In this document: positions 55,119-64,000 of the stretch, piece after piece | Numbering within the stretch: position 1 is the first letter of the stretch | How the letters are laid out: the number at the start of each line of letters is the position of its first letter | Assembly: GCA_036172665.1 (NCBI GenBank) | Contig: CM069875.1 | Coordinates: forward strand, 14,154,001 to 14,218,000 | Source of the DNA: Prosopocoilus inquinatus | Taxonomy: Eukaryota > Arthropoda > Insecta > Coleoptera > Lucanidae | Length of the DNA stretch: 64,000 nucleotides | Reading direction: 5' to 3' | Made by a program: the position numbers and the translations under genes | The notes under the pieces: model-generated | Told to the model about the DNA's origin: nothing | Seen by the model: the letters and a program-made list of their open reading frames with translations, nothing else | Databases searched by the model: none

Positions 55119-56352
55119 TTATTTAATGATACGGGCTTCTCTTAGTTCCTCGATTATTGAATTTATTTCATTCGTGTGGCTCGTATTACCGGCTGTTTGC
55201 GACGCTAACAATAACAAGCAGGGCTGAAACAGCTGTCCAGAGGCTGCTCGAGGTTCTCACTGCAATCAAAAACGATTTGCACAAATTTTTTTCTAAAATC
55301 TTTCATTATGCTTTGACAGCAAGCATGGCCGCCTTGCATGGGGGACTCATTAGGAGCAAATCCCGCTTCAATTTGTCTATCCTACTGCAATGTTAGGTCA
55401 AAAAGCGATAGTAAGATGTCGCTATTTTATATGTTAATAACCTTAACCTATCAACGAGCTCGTTTGGATCATCCCAATAAACGTAGTCAATTTTATTATC
55501 GGCCACTTCCATCAATAATCCGCTACCTGTAGTATTACTGTCGTTAATTAACGGAGCCACAATATTTTTATACTTTTGCATTCTACTGCCATCTACTTGT
55601 TTGTGCGATTTATAATGTCGATGCGTATTAGTCATAAGAATAATTTGTCTATAATTTTTAGCATCTTCTTTGGTGTAATTTTCAGAGAATTTTTTAAAGA
55701 GTAATTCATATAAACCTATACCTTTGTATCTTCTGTTTTTAACAATTATGTTAGTTCCATCGAGATTTAATGATGAGTCACCCATTCTTAAATTTTCAGT
55801 ACTTTTATCGAGTCTCACTCACATATTTGTGATCAAATTCTTTATTTTCCTCGTCTGTGTACATTTCATTGATGTATTTTCTAGGTAACGGATGATATTG
55901 TTTCAAATAATCAACGTAGGCTTTCTCATCGAGACCTCTAAATCGTGAATATTCTTCATCCGATTCAACACTTTCTAAAATAGATTCTTTATATCTCTCT
56001 GACTCATCATCTTCATCTTCATCTTCAAAGTCCATCAACGACGGTTTACGTTTTTTTTTATAGAAGAATATCTTGTTGGAGTTGCAAAATCATTTTGTTT
56101 CGGAGTTGTAAAGTCATATTTTTGTTGCGGTTGTTGCTGTTGCTGTTGTTGTGAGGTTGAAGGTTTTACATCAATGCTAGGTAATTCAATTTCGCTTCTT
56201 GGTTGTAACTTGCTTTCGATATTTTTCAAATGCCTGGTAATAGGATCGAACATCTTTTCTTGAATTAATTCGCCATGTTTCAAATAGTTTAATTTTTCTC
56301 GAATACTTTTACGTTTTAGCAAAAGTTTTTGTTTCGTACATTTATCGGTCAT
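55119..56352 (-). pseudogene. DUF8207-like Polinton protein, split by a MITE
   Basis: From 56352: a basic start (MTDKCTKQKLLLKRKS), then a Q-rich stretch; a frameshift at an A9 run (about 56051) leads into an acidic DEDEDDESERY segment and YHPLPRKYINEMY; another frameshift near 55818; then KNRRYKGIGLYELLFKKF, TNTHRHYKS and a KIDYVYWDDPNELVDRLRLL end. The 55216-55435 MITE follows; the last residues (NEINSIIEELREARIIK) are beyond it. This protein recurs in insect Mavericks. Its role is unknown, possibly virion-related. Confidence 0.72.
55216..55435. mobile_element. Short hairpin-MITE copy with 6 bp target duplication
   Basis: 220 bp flanked by AATAAC (55210-55215 and 55436-55441). Homologous, in reverse, to 47970-48185. 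It splits the DUF8207-like gene. Confidence 0.75.
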
Positions 56353-56410
56353 CTTGAGAAGTAACGGTTCGTATGATATTTTAAACTTTAATAACTACCA
56401 CTTAAGTTCG

Positions 56411-57146
56411 TCAGAGATATATATACTGATCAAATCCTTTCCTGTATCTTCCATCGTCCAATCGATTATCTTTAAAAATAGTTACGAATTCGTACGGTCC
56501 ACTTTTCCAACAAAGAGAACAAATATCTTTAAATTTATCGAAATTCAATGCCCACGTGATCGTTGTAAACGTGTTTCAAATTTAAGTCATCTTGCTCGAA
56601 AAGTATGAGTGCATTTGCATTGTCTCTAATCAGGTGCTTTGGTACTTTAGCATATGTTTGAGAAAGATAAAACGAATCAATGTAATTATGTCTACCCATA
56701 CTGAAATATTCCCTAATAATATCTTGATTGTTGCACGAAACATCGTCGAAAATAAAAATAGAATTAGATTTAGCTTCCGAAGGTGGAAGTATATTTTCAC
56801 CTGCATTGTACGCAAAATAACCTATACCCTTGATTGGTTTCAGTAGCTTTTCTAAATAAACATACTTCGGTTGATTTAAAGATTTCGAGTAGACATATAT
56901 GTTCTCAAATGCTAAACCATTTTTATGTTCGATCAAGTTAATTATAAGGTTTGTTTTCCCACAATTCGATGGACCTACGATGATACATCTCAAGGTTGAT
57001 GGAAATAATACACCGTGTCTTTGAAAACGTTCCCCTTGAAAACTATCATTATTTTCAATGTTTAAAGTTGTTTTTTGTTTAACTAATCTCATATTGCTAG
57101 ATAGATGGAGCGTCTTGTAAGAAATGTTATGAAATAGTCTCAACAT
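56411..57146 (-). pseudogene. Polinton packaging ATPase (FtsK/HerA-like)
   Basis: Walker A CIIVGPSNCGKTNLI near 56975; Walker B SIFIFDDVSC near 56755; an RHNYIDSFYLSQTY segment; then NDHVG. A frameshift near 56540 ends the main frame at 56535. The conserved tail (CSLCWKSG, then LDDGRYRKGFDQY) continues in another frame to a stop at 56411. An internal Met (MRLVKQK, near 57090) could be the true start. The enzyme class packages DNA into capsids. It is adjacent and divergent to the PLA2-like gene. Confidence 0.88.
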
Positions 57147-57205
57147 TTGAATTTATATTCAGTTAGAGAATTGTCGTTTAAGAAATCACATGGTATTTTA
57201 TTAGA

Positions 57206-57610
57206 ATGAAGTGTTATATAGGAGACGGATTATTAAATACGGCTATCAATAATTTACCATTCGAACTACACATGCCTACCTATAGATTTTGCGGACCCGC
57301 TACTAAACTTCAAGAACGTCTGGCACGCGGTGATAGCGGTATAAACGGCTTGGATGAAGCTTGCAAGGAGCACAACATAGCATGTTCTCAAGAAAAAGAT
57401 ATAACACATGTGGCAGATAATAAGTTATATAAGAGTGCAATGGAACGATTTCAAACTAAAGACGCTTCGTGGGGTGAAAAAACGACTGCATTAGGAGTAG
57501 CAGGGGCCATGAAAGCCAAAGTAAAATTAGGATTAGGATTAAAGACGAAAACAAATTATGAAAGAAATATTAACGAATGTTTAAAAAAATTAGAAAAAAT
57601 AAAAAAATAA
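57206..57610 (+). CDS. Phospholipase A2-like protein (parvovirus-type domain)
   Basis: 134 residues from MKCYIGDGLLNTAINN. Residues 33-62 hold the PLA2-like core: FCGPATKLQERLARGDSGIN (Ca-loop-like) and LDEACKEHNIACS. In PLA2 domains the core reads D-x-C-x-x-H-D; here His is kept but the Asp partner is Asn. The C-terminus is Lys-rich. The frame stops in an A7 run at 57601, and the next frame continues to 57735 with similar composition, so the true protein may be about 40 residues longer. Such domains breach membranes during virus entry and are known in parvoviruses and Polinton-like viruses. Confidence 0.8.
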   Translation: MKCYIGDGLLNTAINNLPFELHMPTYRFCGPATKLQERLARGDSGINGLDEACKEHNIACSQEKDITHVADNKLYKSAMERFQTKDASWGEKTTALGVAGAMKAKVKLGLGLKTKTNYERNINECLKKLEKIKK

Positions 57611-57754
57611 CAGAATCTTCTGTTGAAAACATTAAAGAAAGTATAAGAGTTTTAAAACAAAATCAAATCGAATCAGTACAGAAAAAGAATAAGGAGATCG
57701 TGAAACAAAAACTTACTGCACGGAATAAAAAATAACATTAATATAAGTGATAAA

Positions 57755-57919
57755 ATGGATGTAGAAATTACCGATGATTACGCAATGAAACCTTACAAAG
57801 TTGAAAAGAGAACAGACGACAACGATAACTTTGAACGTAAAAAAATAAAAATAAATCCAAGAAGTCAAAACAAATCAGTACAGAACAAGAATGTGAAAGA
57901 ACTAAGGGAAAAAAATTAA
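57755..57919 (+). CDS. Small Polinton ORF 1 (54 aa)
   Basis: MDVEITDDYAMKPY start, a DDNDNFERKKIKINP middle and a Lys-rich end. It is a tandem paralogue of the next ORF: both share MDV.I.DD..MKPY and DN.DNFE.KKIKINP. Spacing is 9 bases. Acidic start plus basic KKIKI suggests a nuclear or DNA-associated peptide, but no family is recognised. Confidence 0.6.
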   Translation: MDVEITDDYAMKPYKVEKRTDDNDNFERKKIKINPRSQNKSVQNKNVKELREKN

Positions 57920-57928
57920 GAACTAAAA

Positions 57929-58105
57929 ATGGACGTAGATATTGCTGACGACTTTCCGATGAAACCATACGTGTCTGAAAATGAAAAATTATATGTAGAC
58001 AATAACGATAATTTCGAATCTAAAAAAATAAAAATAAATCCAAGTGATCCTGTTACACTGAATAGAAAATTAACTATTGATGATGAAGATGTAAATTTAT
58101 TTTAA
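57929..58105 (+). CDS. Small Polinton ORF 2 (58 aa), paralogue of ORF 1
   Basis: Starts MDVDIADDFPMKPY, with the shared DNFESKKIKINP segment and an acidic end (TIDDEDVNLF). The conservation between the two copies at the protein level supports real coding. Confidence 0.65.
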   Translation: MDVDIADDFPMKPYVSENEKLYVDNNDNFESKKIKINPSDPVTLNRKLTIDDEDVNLF

Positions 58106-58164
58106 TAAACTGCGCGAGGATAAAAACATTACTTCAGTATGTAACTAAAATTCAAAGACTAAAG

Positions 58165-58326
58165 ATGGCAAAATTAAACGAAAAAACTAAAACAGAGAAT
58201 AAGAAAGTGCCTCTTTCGAAAGTAATCGAGCAAATAAAGAAACGAGTGCTTATAAAAAAACCAAGCACTCTAAATAATGCAGTTAAAATAGCTTTAAATT
58301 TATCTAAGAAATTTAAAATTAAGTAA
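58165..58326 (+). CDS. Small Polinton ORF 3 (53 aa)
   Basis: A very basic peptide: [14 protein letters not shown] start, [20 protein letters not shown] centre, LSKKFKIK end. It could be a core-protein-like DNA condensing peptide; this is only inferred from composition. It follows ORF 2 by 59 bases on the same strand. Confidence 0.5.
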   Translation: MAKLNEKTKTENKKVPLSKVIEQIKKRVLIKKPSTLNNAVKIALNLSKKFKIK

Positions 58327-58423
58327 AACCATTCAAGCGCATAGTTCTAAAAACTGTGTTTTCCATGTGCGGATAAATGAAGTAATTCATAATTGTGAGA
58401 TCCAGAGCCCTTGCAGGAAAATT

Positions 58424-58556
58424 CACACACACACACACACACACACACGCGCGCGTGCAAGCGCGCACACGCACACACACACACACGCACACACGCACAT
58501 ACCCACACACGCACATACCCACACACCCACACACCCACCACACACACACACACACC
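58424..58556. repeat. (CA)n-rich microsatellite
   Basis: About 130 bp of CA/CG/CCA dinucleotides. Frames read across it are artefacts. Confidence 0.9.
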
Positions 58557-58639
58557 CTCAGAAGACAACCTTGTTCGATAGTTAATACTGATCTTCTTCT
58601 ATGGAATGGTCTCATGGCAACATCTTGTAGTTCTTCTGT

Positions 58640-60691
58640 TCAACCAAAACTCGTAAACAGGTACGCCTTGGAAAGTATAGGATCCTGCCTTGTAAATCGA
58701 GCTATATCGGCGGCAGTACAGGGCAGATCTCGTACGTCTGATTTAAACAAGAACGACACCGTCATCTTCTTCCACGGATTCAGGATCAGCTTTCTCATTT
58801 GGTAATCGAGAAAGGAAATCAGCAACCTTATTTTCTTTTGATTTAACGTATTTAATTTCGAAGTCATAGGCAGATAACAGCAAAGCCCAGCGTTGCATTC
58901 TAGCTGCGGCTGTACTTGGTAAACCATTTTTAGAGCCAAAAATCGACAGTAGTGGCTTATGATTTGACCGTAAAACGAATTTCTTTCCATAAAGGTATTG
59001 ATCGAAGCGTTGAACTCCAAATTTTATACTCAGAGCTTCTTTGTCAATTTGAGAATAATCTAACTGTGCTTTATTCAAACTTTTGGATGCATATACCACT
59101 GGCATCAGTAATCCCTTTTGATTTCCTTGAAAAATTGCAGCACCAAGACCATACGACGAAGCATCACACATTAATTCTGTAGTTCGATTTGGGTCGAAGT
59201 GTGCTAGTATTGAAACTTCATTAAGTTTGTTTTTGATTTCATTGAATGCATTTTCACAATCTCGGCTCTATTTCCATTTCCTATTTTTCTGCAGCAATTG
59301 GTATAAGGGATGTAACATTGTAGATAGGTGTGGAGTAAACTTGGCGTAAAAGTTTACAAGCCCGATGAATCAGCGCAACTGGTGAATGTCTGTAGGAGCA
59401 GGTGCATTTAGTTTGTCTTCAGTTGGTTGTAGACCATGTCTTGAAATACAGTAACCCAAATAAGTTACAGAAATCCAGAAGAAACTTACATTTCTCATGT
59501 CGCAGACGAACACCATGAGTTTCAAGAGTTGAAAGAACTTTCTTTTTGCTAAATGCTCTGACGTTGTCTCTTCGGTGATGAAAATATCATCCTGAAACAC
59601 TCCAACTCGAGGAAAATTTCCAAACATCATGTCGAGTCTCTTCTGAAAAATCTCAGGCGCTGATGCAATTAAAAATGGTAATAGTAAAACCTTGAAAATA
59701 CCCTTGTGCGTATTTATAGCACAAATATTTTGCGATTGAGGATCAAGGAGTAGATGAAAGGAAGCACAGTGCATACAGTGCATATCAAGGACGCTGAATT
59801 GTTGACTCCTGGCCAACTTAGCAAAAATTTCTTCTGCCGTAGGTAACATGTATTTGTCAATATCAAGATGTGGATTCACTGTTATTCGGTAGTCTCCGTA
59901 TAATCTCACGCTGCCATCCTTTTTCCTCACAGGAACGATTGGAGTAGCCCATTCGCAGCAGTCCGTAGGAAGGTAGGAAGTAGAATTCCCATCTCCACTA
60001 ATCTATCAAGTTCTTCAATTTTTGAGCGAAGTGCAAATGGCACAGGCCTAGCCCTAAAGAATTCTGGAGCAACTCCTTTAAGCCGTAAAGTAACTGGAGA
60101 GCCAATAAAGCAGTCTTTTCCAGGTTCGAAAACCTTGTATTTCTTCAATATTGCGTCAATGTATATCTTTCTGTTATTTCTTTCTTCGACGTCAAATAAT
60201 TCTTTTAGGTTGACTTTAAATTGCCTTATGAATGGTCTTCCAAGCAGTGATGGTCCTCCACTTTCAATGACTAGAAATTTGTGAGCCTCACAAACTTTTC
60301 CTACTTTAACTTCAGCATGTATAGCCCCCAAAGGATGAACCATACTGCCATCGTAGAGTTTCAAAGCAACTTTTGACGGTTCAAGCAGTAAATGATTAAA
60401 GTTGTTTTCGTATGTTGACTTGGAAATAACAGATACTGACGATCCCGAATCTACTTCAAATTCCATGGATTTTCCGTCTACTTGTATCTGCATCACAATG
60501 GTTTTGTCATGGAGCTGACTCTGCAAATTGTATATGGCACGGAAGTTGACGACCTCCAAATCAGTGAAATCCTCTTTTTCAGTTGAGTGACTTTGAAGCA
60601 CCTTGTTTGAAGCAGATGAATCAATCTTCGGCCCAGGTCCTCTTTTCTTGTCAGCAGGATTACTTTTACACACCCGTTTCAAATGACCCAC
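58640..60691 (-). pseudogene. Pol of element E (PR, RT, RNase H)
   Basis: Protease MEFEVDSGSSVSVIS near 60470 with GPSLLGRPF. RT 59370-59930: RLYGDYRITVN, LDM, then the active-site VFQDDIFI near 59590. RNase H 58743-59171: CDASSYGLGAA, LRSNHKPLLSIF (TDH altered to SNH), VADFLSRLP. Frames shift between blocks, and the sequence ends without an integrase near the CA repeat. Confidence 0.85.
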
Positions 60692-61465
60692 TTTATTGCA
60701 CTTCTCGCAGGTGTAGTTTTTAAATGGACATTTATCAGCCCAGTGATCAAAATTATTGCGACGGAAACAGCATGTCTTGTTTTTAATCGCACTTCCCGAT
60801 GTTGACTTGATTTATCGTTGATTCTTTGGCTTGGAAATTCTTGGCAATTGCATTTTATTCACAGGTAGTGTTATCCTGGATTGTCTTAGTTCACAGACAG
60901 TCTTAGCAGTCTCGAAAGTCAGAGCAATATCAGTAGCCACATCCAACGTAAGATTGCCAATTGTGAGTAATTTATTTAAAAGTGTAGTGTCCCTTCCTCC
61001 AAACACTATTTGATCGCGCAGTCTTTCGTTTAGCTGATTTTAAAACTTGCAATTAGTGGATAATCTTCTTAAATCGGCCAAATAATCAGCGAAACTCTCA
61101 TTTTTCAATTGAACTCGTCTTGTGAATCAGTATCTCTCAGTTGTCACATTCGGCTTAAAGTGTTTCTTAAGAGTAGCAACTAAATCATTATATGTTTTGG
61201 ACTTGGGTACTTTAGGTGTAAGCAAACTACGTAGTAAGGCATAGGTATCTTTACCTATCATTATCAAAAGTATTGACTTTTTCTTATCATGACTTGAAAT
61301 ATCATTCGCATCGAAGTAATTATCGAGCCTTTCTTCATATAGTAGCCAATTATTATCATTTGCATCAAAGGGCTCAATATTTCCCATAATATGAATTGTC
61401 GTACCTGTAGCTTTTAACTGACCGTCATTTTGGTTATCAGCTTGACCCGGATTAGTCCGCGGCAT
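60640..61465 (-). pseudogene. gag of element E
   Basis: Starts MPRTNPGQADNQNDGQ. The capsid has NNWLLYEERLDNYFD, KDTYALLRSLLTPK and KKHFKPNVTTERY. Broken frames lead to ITLPVNK and then a knuckle near 60710 (CEKCNKVGHLKRVC), preceded by CPFKNYTC. At least two breaks. Confidence 0.78.
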
Positions 61466-61468
61466 TTT

Positions 61469-61687
61469 TACTTAATTCTTCCAATTTATCTCGTCGGCAG
61501 TTGTAATGTATGTAAGTAAATGAACTGAAAATTCATATTTTTTATTTTTATTATATAAAGTGTCAGTTTATTTTTTCATTTGTAACAAAATTTAATTACC
61601 ATTACATAGTCTCCTAATGCATATATAATGTTTGTACAAGTACATAGCAGGGCTAAAAATTTTCAGTAACATATCATTAACGTTATT
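61469..61687. other. Short gene-free junction between E and the right TIR
   Basis: AT-rich. No LTR end motif or coding feature recognised. Confidence 0.4.
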
Positions 61688-61831
61688 TATCGATTAGATG
61701 TTGAAAATAAATTGAGGGATTGAAGGGTTTCGAATTTCATTAAATAAAAATTACACTTCGAATTTTTTTGTTAGAACTTTAGCAATTAGTTAACTTCAGC
61801 TGTAAGCAATTCTTGCAGTGAACTTAAGTTC

Positions 61832-62565
61832 TCGGCCGTCATGCGTTGTTTAGCTCAAAACTATTTCCAGTTGGTGTGTTCCTAAAAGTCATATCTCAAA
61901 TCAGAGCTACCGGAGTCCATCGAGACGTGAAATAAACTGCAGGATTGTGAAGATGGAGTAGATAAGTTACAGGAAAAATGCAAACTCGCATCGTTTTGCT
62001 CAAAACTATTTCCAGTTGCTGCTGTCTTAGTAAAAGTCGTATCTCAAATCAGAGTTACCGGAGCCCATCGATACGTCAAATAACCTGCAGGATGGTAAAG
62101 ATGGAGTAGATAATCTACAGGAAAAATGCCAACACTCATCGCGTTGCTCAAAACTATTTCCAGTTGCTGCTGTGTTGGTAAAAGTCGTGTCTCAAATCAG
62201 ACTTACCGGAGTCCAACGAGTCGTCAAATAAACCGCAGGATGGTGAAGATGGAGTAGATAAGTTACAGGAAAAATGCAAACTCGCATCGTTTTGCTCAAA
62301 ACTATTTCCAGTTGCTGCTGTGTTAGTAAAAGTCGTATCTCAAATCAGAGTTACCGGAGTCCATCGATACGTCAAATAACCTGCAGGATGGTAAAGATGG
62401 AGTAGATAATTTACAGGAACAACGCCAACACGCGTCGTTTAGCTCAAAACTATTTCCTATTTGCTGTGTTATTAAAAGTCGTATCTCAAATCGGAGTTGC
62501 CGGAGTGTATCGAGATGTCAAATAACCTGCAGGATGGAAAAGATGGAGTAGACAAGTTACAGGGA
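61832..62565. repeat. Tandem array of five 145-148 bp units in the right TIR
   Basis: The word CTCAAAACTATTTCC recurs at 61854, 61999, 62147, 62295 and 62443. Each unit contains a GTCGTATCTCAAATCAG-like and a CTGCAGGATGG-like word. The left TIR has no copy at the corresponding place (about 47022). Confidence 0.9.
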
Positions 62566-62846
62566 TTATTTATAAATGTCAATACTTCCTTGAGATTTAA
62601 TAGATAAACGTAATTGCACCCTTTTCTTTTGTTTATTTTCTTGACATATGGTTATAAAAGAATTTTTAACTGTAAGTGCAAATATCTCAAAAACAGTAGG
62701 CTTTAGACCAATTCAAGTTGCATATGTCAGAAACATAATTTAACGAGTTCGTAACGTATTCGAATGTGTTAAAATATATAGGCATTCCATTTAAATTTTT
62801 TGAGAAATTTAAACCTCTAAGTTTCAATTGTTTTTGTGCAAACGTA

Positions 62847-63546
62847 CAGTGTGGTCCATTTTTGATGGTTTTATAGGGTTTCTCAGTTATTTATAGGAAT
62901 AAAAGAAAACCGTTTTCGCGACCCAATTCTACTTTTTCAAGAAAAACTCAGTGGAGAAAACAAAAGTTAGCTATCTCGATTCGTTCGGGAAGTATCGGCC
63001 GAAAACGAATTTTTCCGAAAAATTATTTTTCACAATATCTCAGTTTGACAAGATATTTTGAAAATTTAAAAACTATTTTATTCAGAAATTAACACTGATT
63101 TTACTGACAGTATTATCTTTTGTAGAAATTACACAAATTCTGCGAAACAGACTGTAACTTTCTAATTTTAAATGGAAACCGCAGTTGGCTATGACACGAA
63201 TGAATTCTCCATTTAAAATTAAAAAGTTACAGTCTGTTTTGCAGAATTGGTGCAATTTCTACAAAAGATAATAATAATAATGTCAGTGAAATCAACGTTA
63301 ATTTCTGAATAAAACAGTTTTTGAATTTTCAAAATATCTTGTCAAACAACTGAGATATTTTGAAAAATAATTTTTCGGAAAAATTCGTTTTCGGCCGATA
63401 TTTCCCGAACGAATCGAGATAGCTAACTTTTGTTTCTCCCACTGTGTTTTTGTCGAAAAAGTAGCATTGGGTCGCGAAAACGATTTTCCTCTATTCCTAT
63501 AAATAACTGAGGAAACCTGCAAAACCATCAAAAATTGTCCACTCTG
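62847..63546. mobile_element. Fold-back MITE in the right TIR, TA target duplication
   Basis: Arms of about 330 bp. Left end CAGTGTGGTCCATTTTTGATGG-type, right end the inverse of CAGAGTGGACAATTTTTGAT. TA on both sides. The left TIR at 46735 shows the empty site. Confidence 0.85.
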
Positions 63547-64000
63547 TACATAAAAAATGTTGCTCTTATTCATAATAGGGATTTTTCTACAGCCTCTAAT
63601 TATGAATAAAATATTTCTACATTGTAGGTCTTTAACTCAATTGAATAGCTGTAAATTGGGAATGCTTCGATTTAGGGTTATAGTTGCTGAATAAAGAGTG
63701 CTAATTTTTGAGAGATCTATCGAAATCTGCAATAAAAATTGATATATTCCATTTAAAAAAGTGTAAGTTTCGTAGATAACTCCACTTATGGAACAACTTT
63801 TGTATAAGAAATTTTCTTTTATAATTAATAGTTAAGGCGCTAATGAAGAAATCGATACCAATGACCCACCCTGCATACTTGCATCATGATAGCGGATCAT
63901 GTTGAGTCGATATATTAGGTGCTTTCTTTCTCTCAGAAATTCGTGATCCAAACGTGTTTTGGTTCAAAAACAGGTATTCGTTTCTTTGAATCTCTCTCTT

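Larger units (their letters stand above)
58600..61468 (-). mobile_element. Ty3/gypsy element E, lacking LTRs and integrase, inside the Polinton
   Basis: Minus-strand gag, zinc knuckle, protease, RT and RNase H are present. No LTR, primer site or integrase was found, so both ends are truncated. Gag and protease resemble element D. Confidence 0.85.
46328..63872 (-). mobile_element. Polinton/Maverick DNA transposon, 17.5 kb
   Basis: Begins AGG and ends CCT (5'-AG...CT-3'), with long inverted repeats at both ends and flanking hexamers GTATAC (46322-46327) and GCATAC (63873-63878). The AG start, 6 bp duplication, 15-20 kb size, long TIRs and gene set (protein-primed PolB, retroviral-type integrase, packaging ATPase) are all defining Polinton features. 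Nested insertions: a mariner, hairpin MITEs (two places), gypsy E, a fold-back in the right TIR. No adenoviral-type protease or capsid genes were found, so it is incomplete. Confidence 0.9.
61688..63872. repeat. Right TIR of the Polinton (2185 bp with nested sequence)
   Basis: Collinear in reverse complement with 46328-47141, but enlarged by a tandem array (about 61832-62565) and a fold-back insertion (62847-63546). Ends ...ACCCACCCT. Confidence 0.85.

Noticed and set aside
58347..58805. Cys/Val-rich and Thr/His-rich frames on both strands
   Set aside because: They are translations of the CA microsatellite.
61832..62565. Tandem units as a CRISPR array or coding repeat
   Set aside because: Units are about 147 bp, contiguous, with no spacers and no open frame.
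46324..63874. Polinton TIRs as two independent TA-flanked mariner MITEs
   Set aside because: TA is present at the left end but TG at the right, while a hexamer matches 5 of 6 at both ends and the arms stay collinear over 800 bp around Maverick genes.

Overview
The window is repeat-rich, AT-rich animal nuclear DNA made almost entirely of transposable elements. The repertoire points to an arthropod, most likely an insect: several Ty3/gypsy LTR retrotransposons, a piggyBac element with a short spliceosomal-type intron, Tc1/mariner relics and fold-back MITEs, Penelope-like and non-LTR fragments, and a 17.5 kb Polinton/Maverick. I found no convincing host gene, rRNA, tRNA or CRISPR array. The insect order cannot be fixed from sequence alone.

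Layout. 1-4906: Ty3/gypsy element A on the minus strand, running off the left edge, with an intact pol but a MITE inside gag. 5035-5700: dispersed repeat family X. 6926-12178: complete, very young Ty3/gypsy element B (plus), whose 280 bp LTRs differ only in homopolymer length. 12183-18255: MITEs, a possible SINE, a LINE tail, a 0.6 kb fold-back element and a Tc1/mariner-like relic that contains an inverted pair of Penelope-like ends. 18595-21992: a TIR element inserted in a second copy of X; it carries a gypsy gag, primer-binding site and LTR start (F). 22424-24940: MITEs and a Penelope RT scrap. 25010-30613: Ty3/gypsy element C (minus), with both LTRs but many lesions, and a Gag that starts with a SAP domain and coiled coil. 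34124-36589: piggyBac with TTAA duplications. 37500-40280: hairpin/ribozyme-like repeat, minisatellite, 96 bp palindrome, LINE tail, gypsy integrase scrap, mariner scrap. 40279-43980: Ty3/gypsy element D (plus), missing its 5' end and part of RT. 44262-45600: two fold-back elements.

46328-63872 is the centrepiece: a Polinton/Maverick delimited by 5'-AG...CT-3' ends, long terminal inverted repeats (814 bp left; 2185 bp right because of nested insertions and a tandem array) and a 6 bp target duplication (GTATAC/GCATAC, one mismatch). It encodes protein-primed PolB, an integrase with a chromodomain-like tail, a packaging ATPase, a phospholipase A2-like protein, a DUF8207-like protein, a DIQGF-motif protein and several very small ORFs. 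No capsid or protease gene was found. Part of the interior is occupied by a truncated gypsy element (E) and a long CA repeat, and PolB is cut by a mariner and by hairpin MITEs.

Together the elements form a nested archive. Several insertions can be read against an empty copy inside this same window (the MITE in A gag, the TIR element in X, the fold-back in the right Polinton TIR), which fixes their boundaries and target duplications directly. Many coding breaks are single-base changes, some in homopolymers, so part of the apparent decay could be sequence error.
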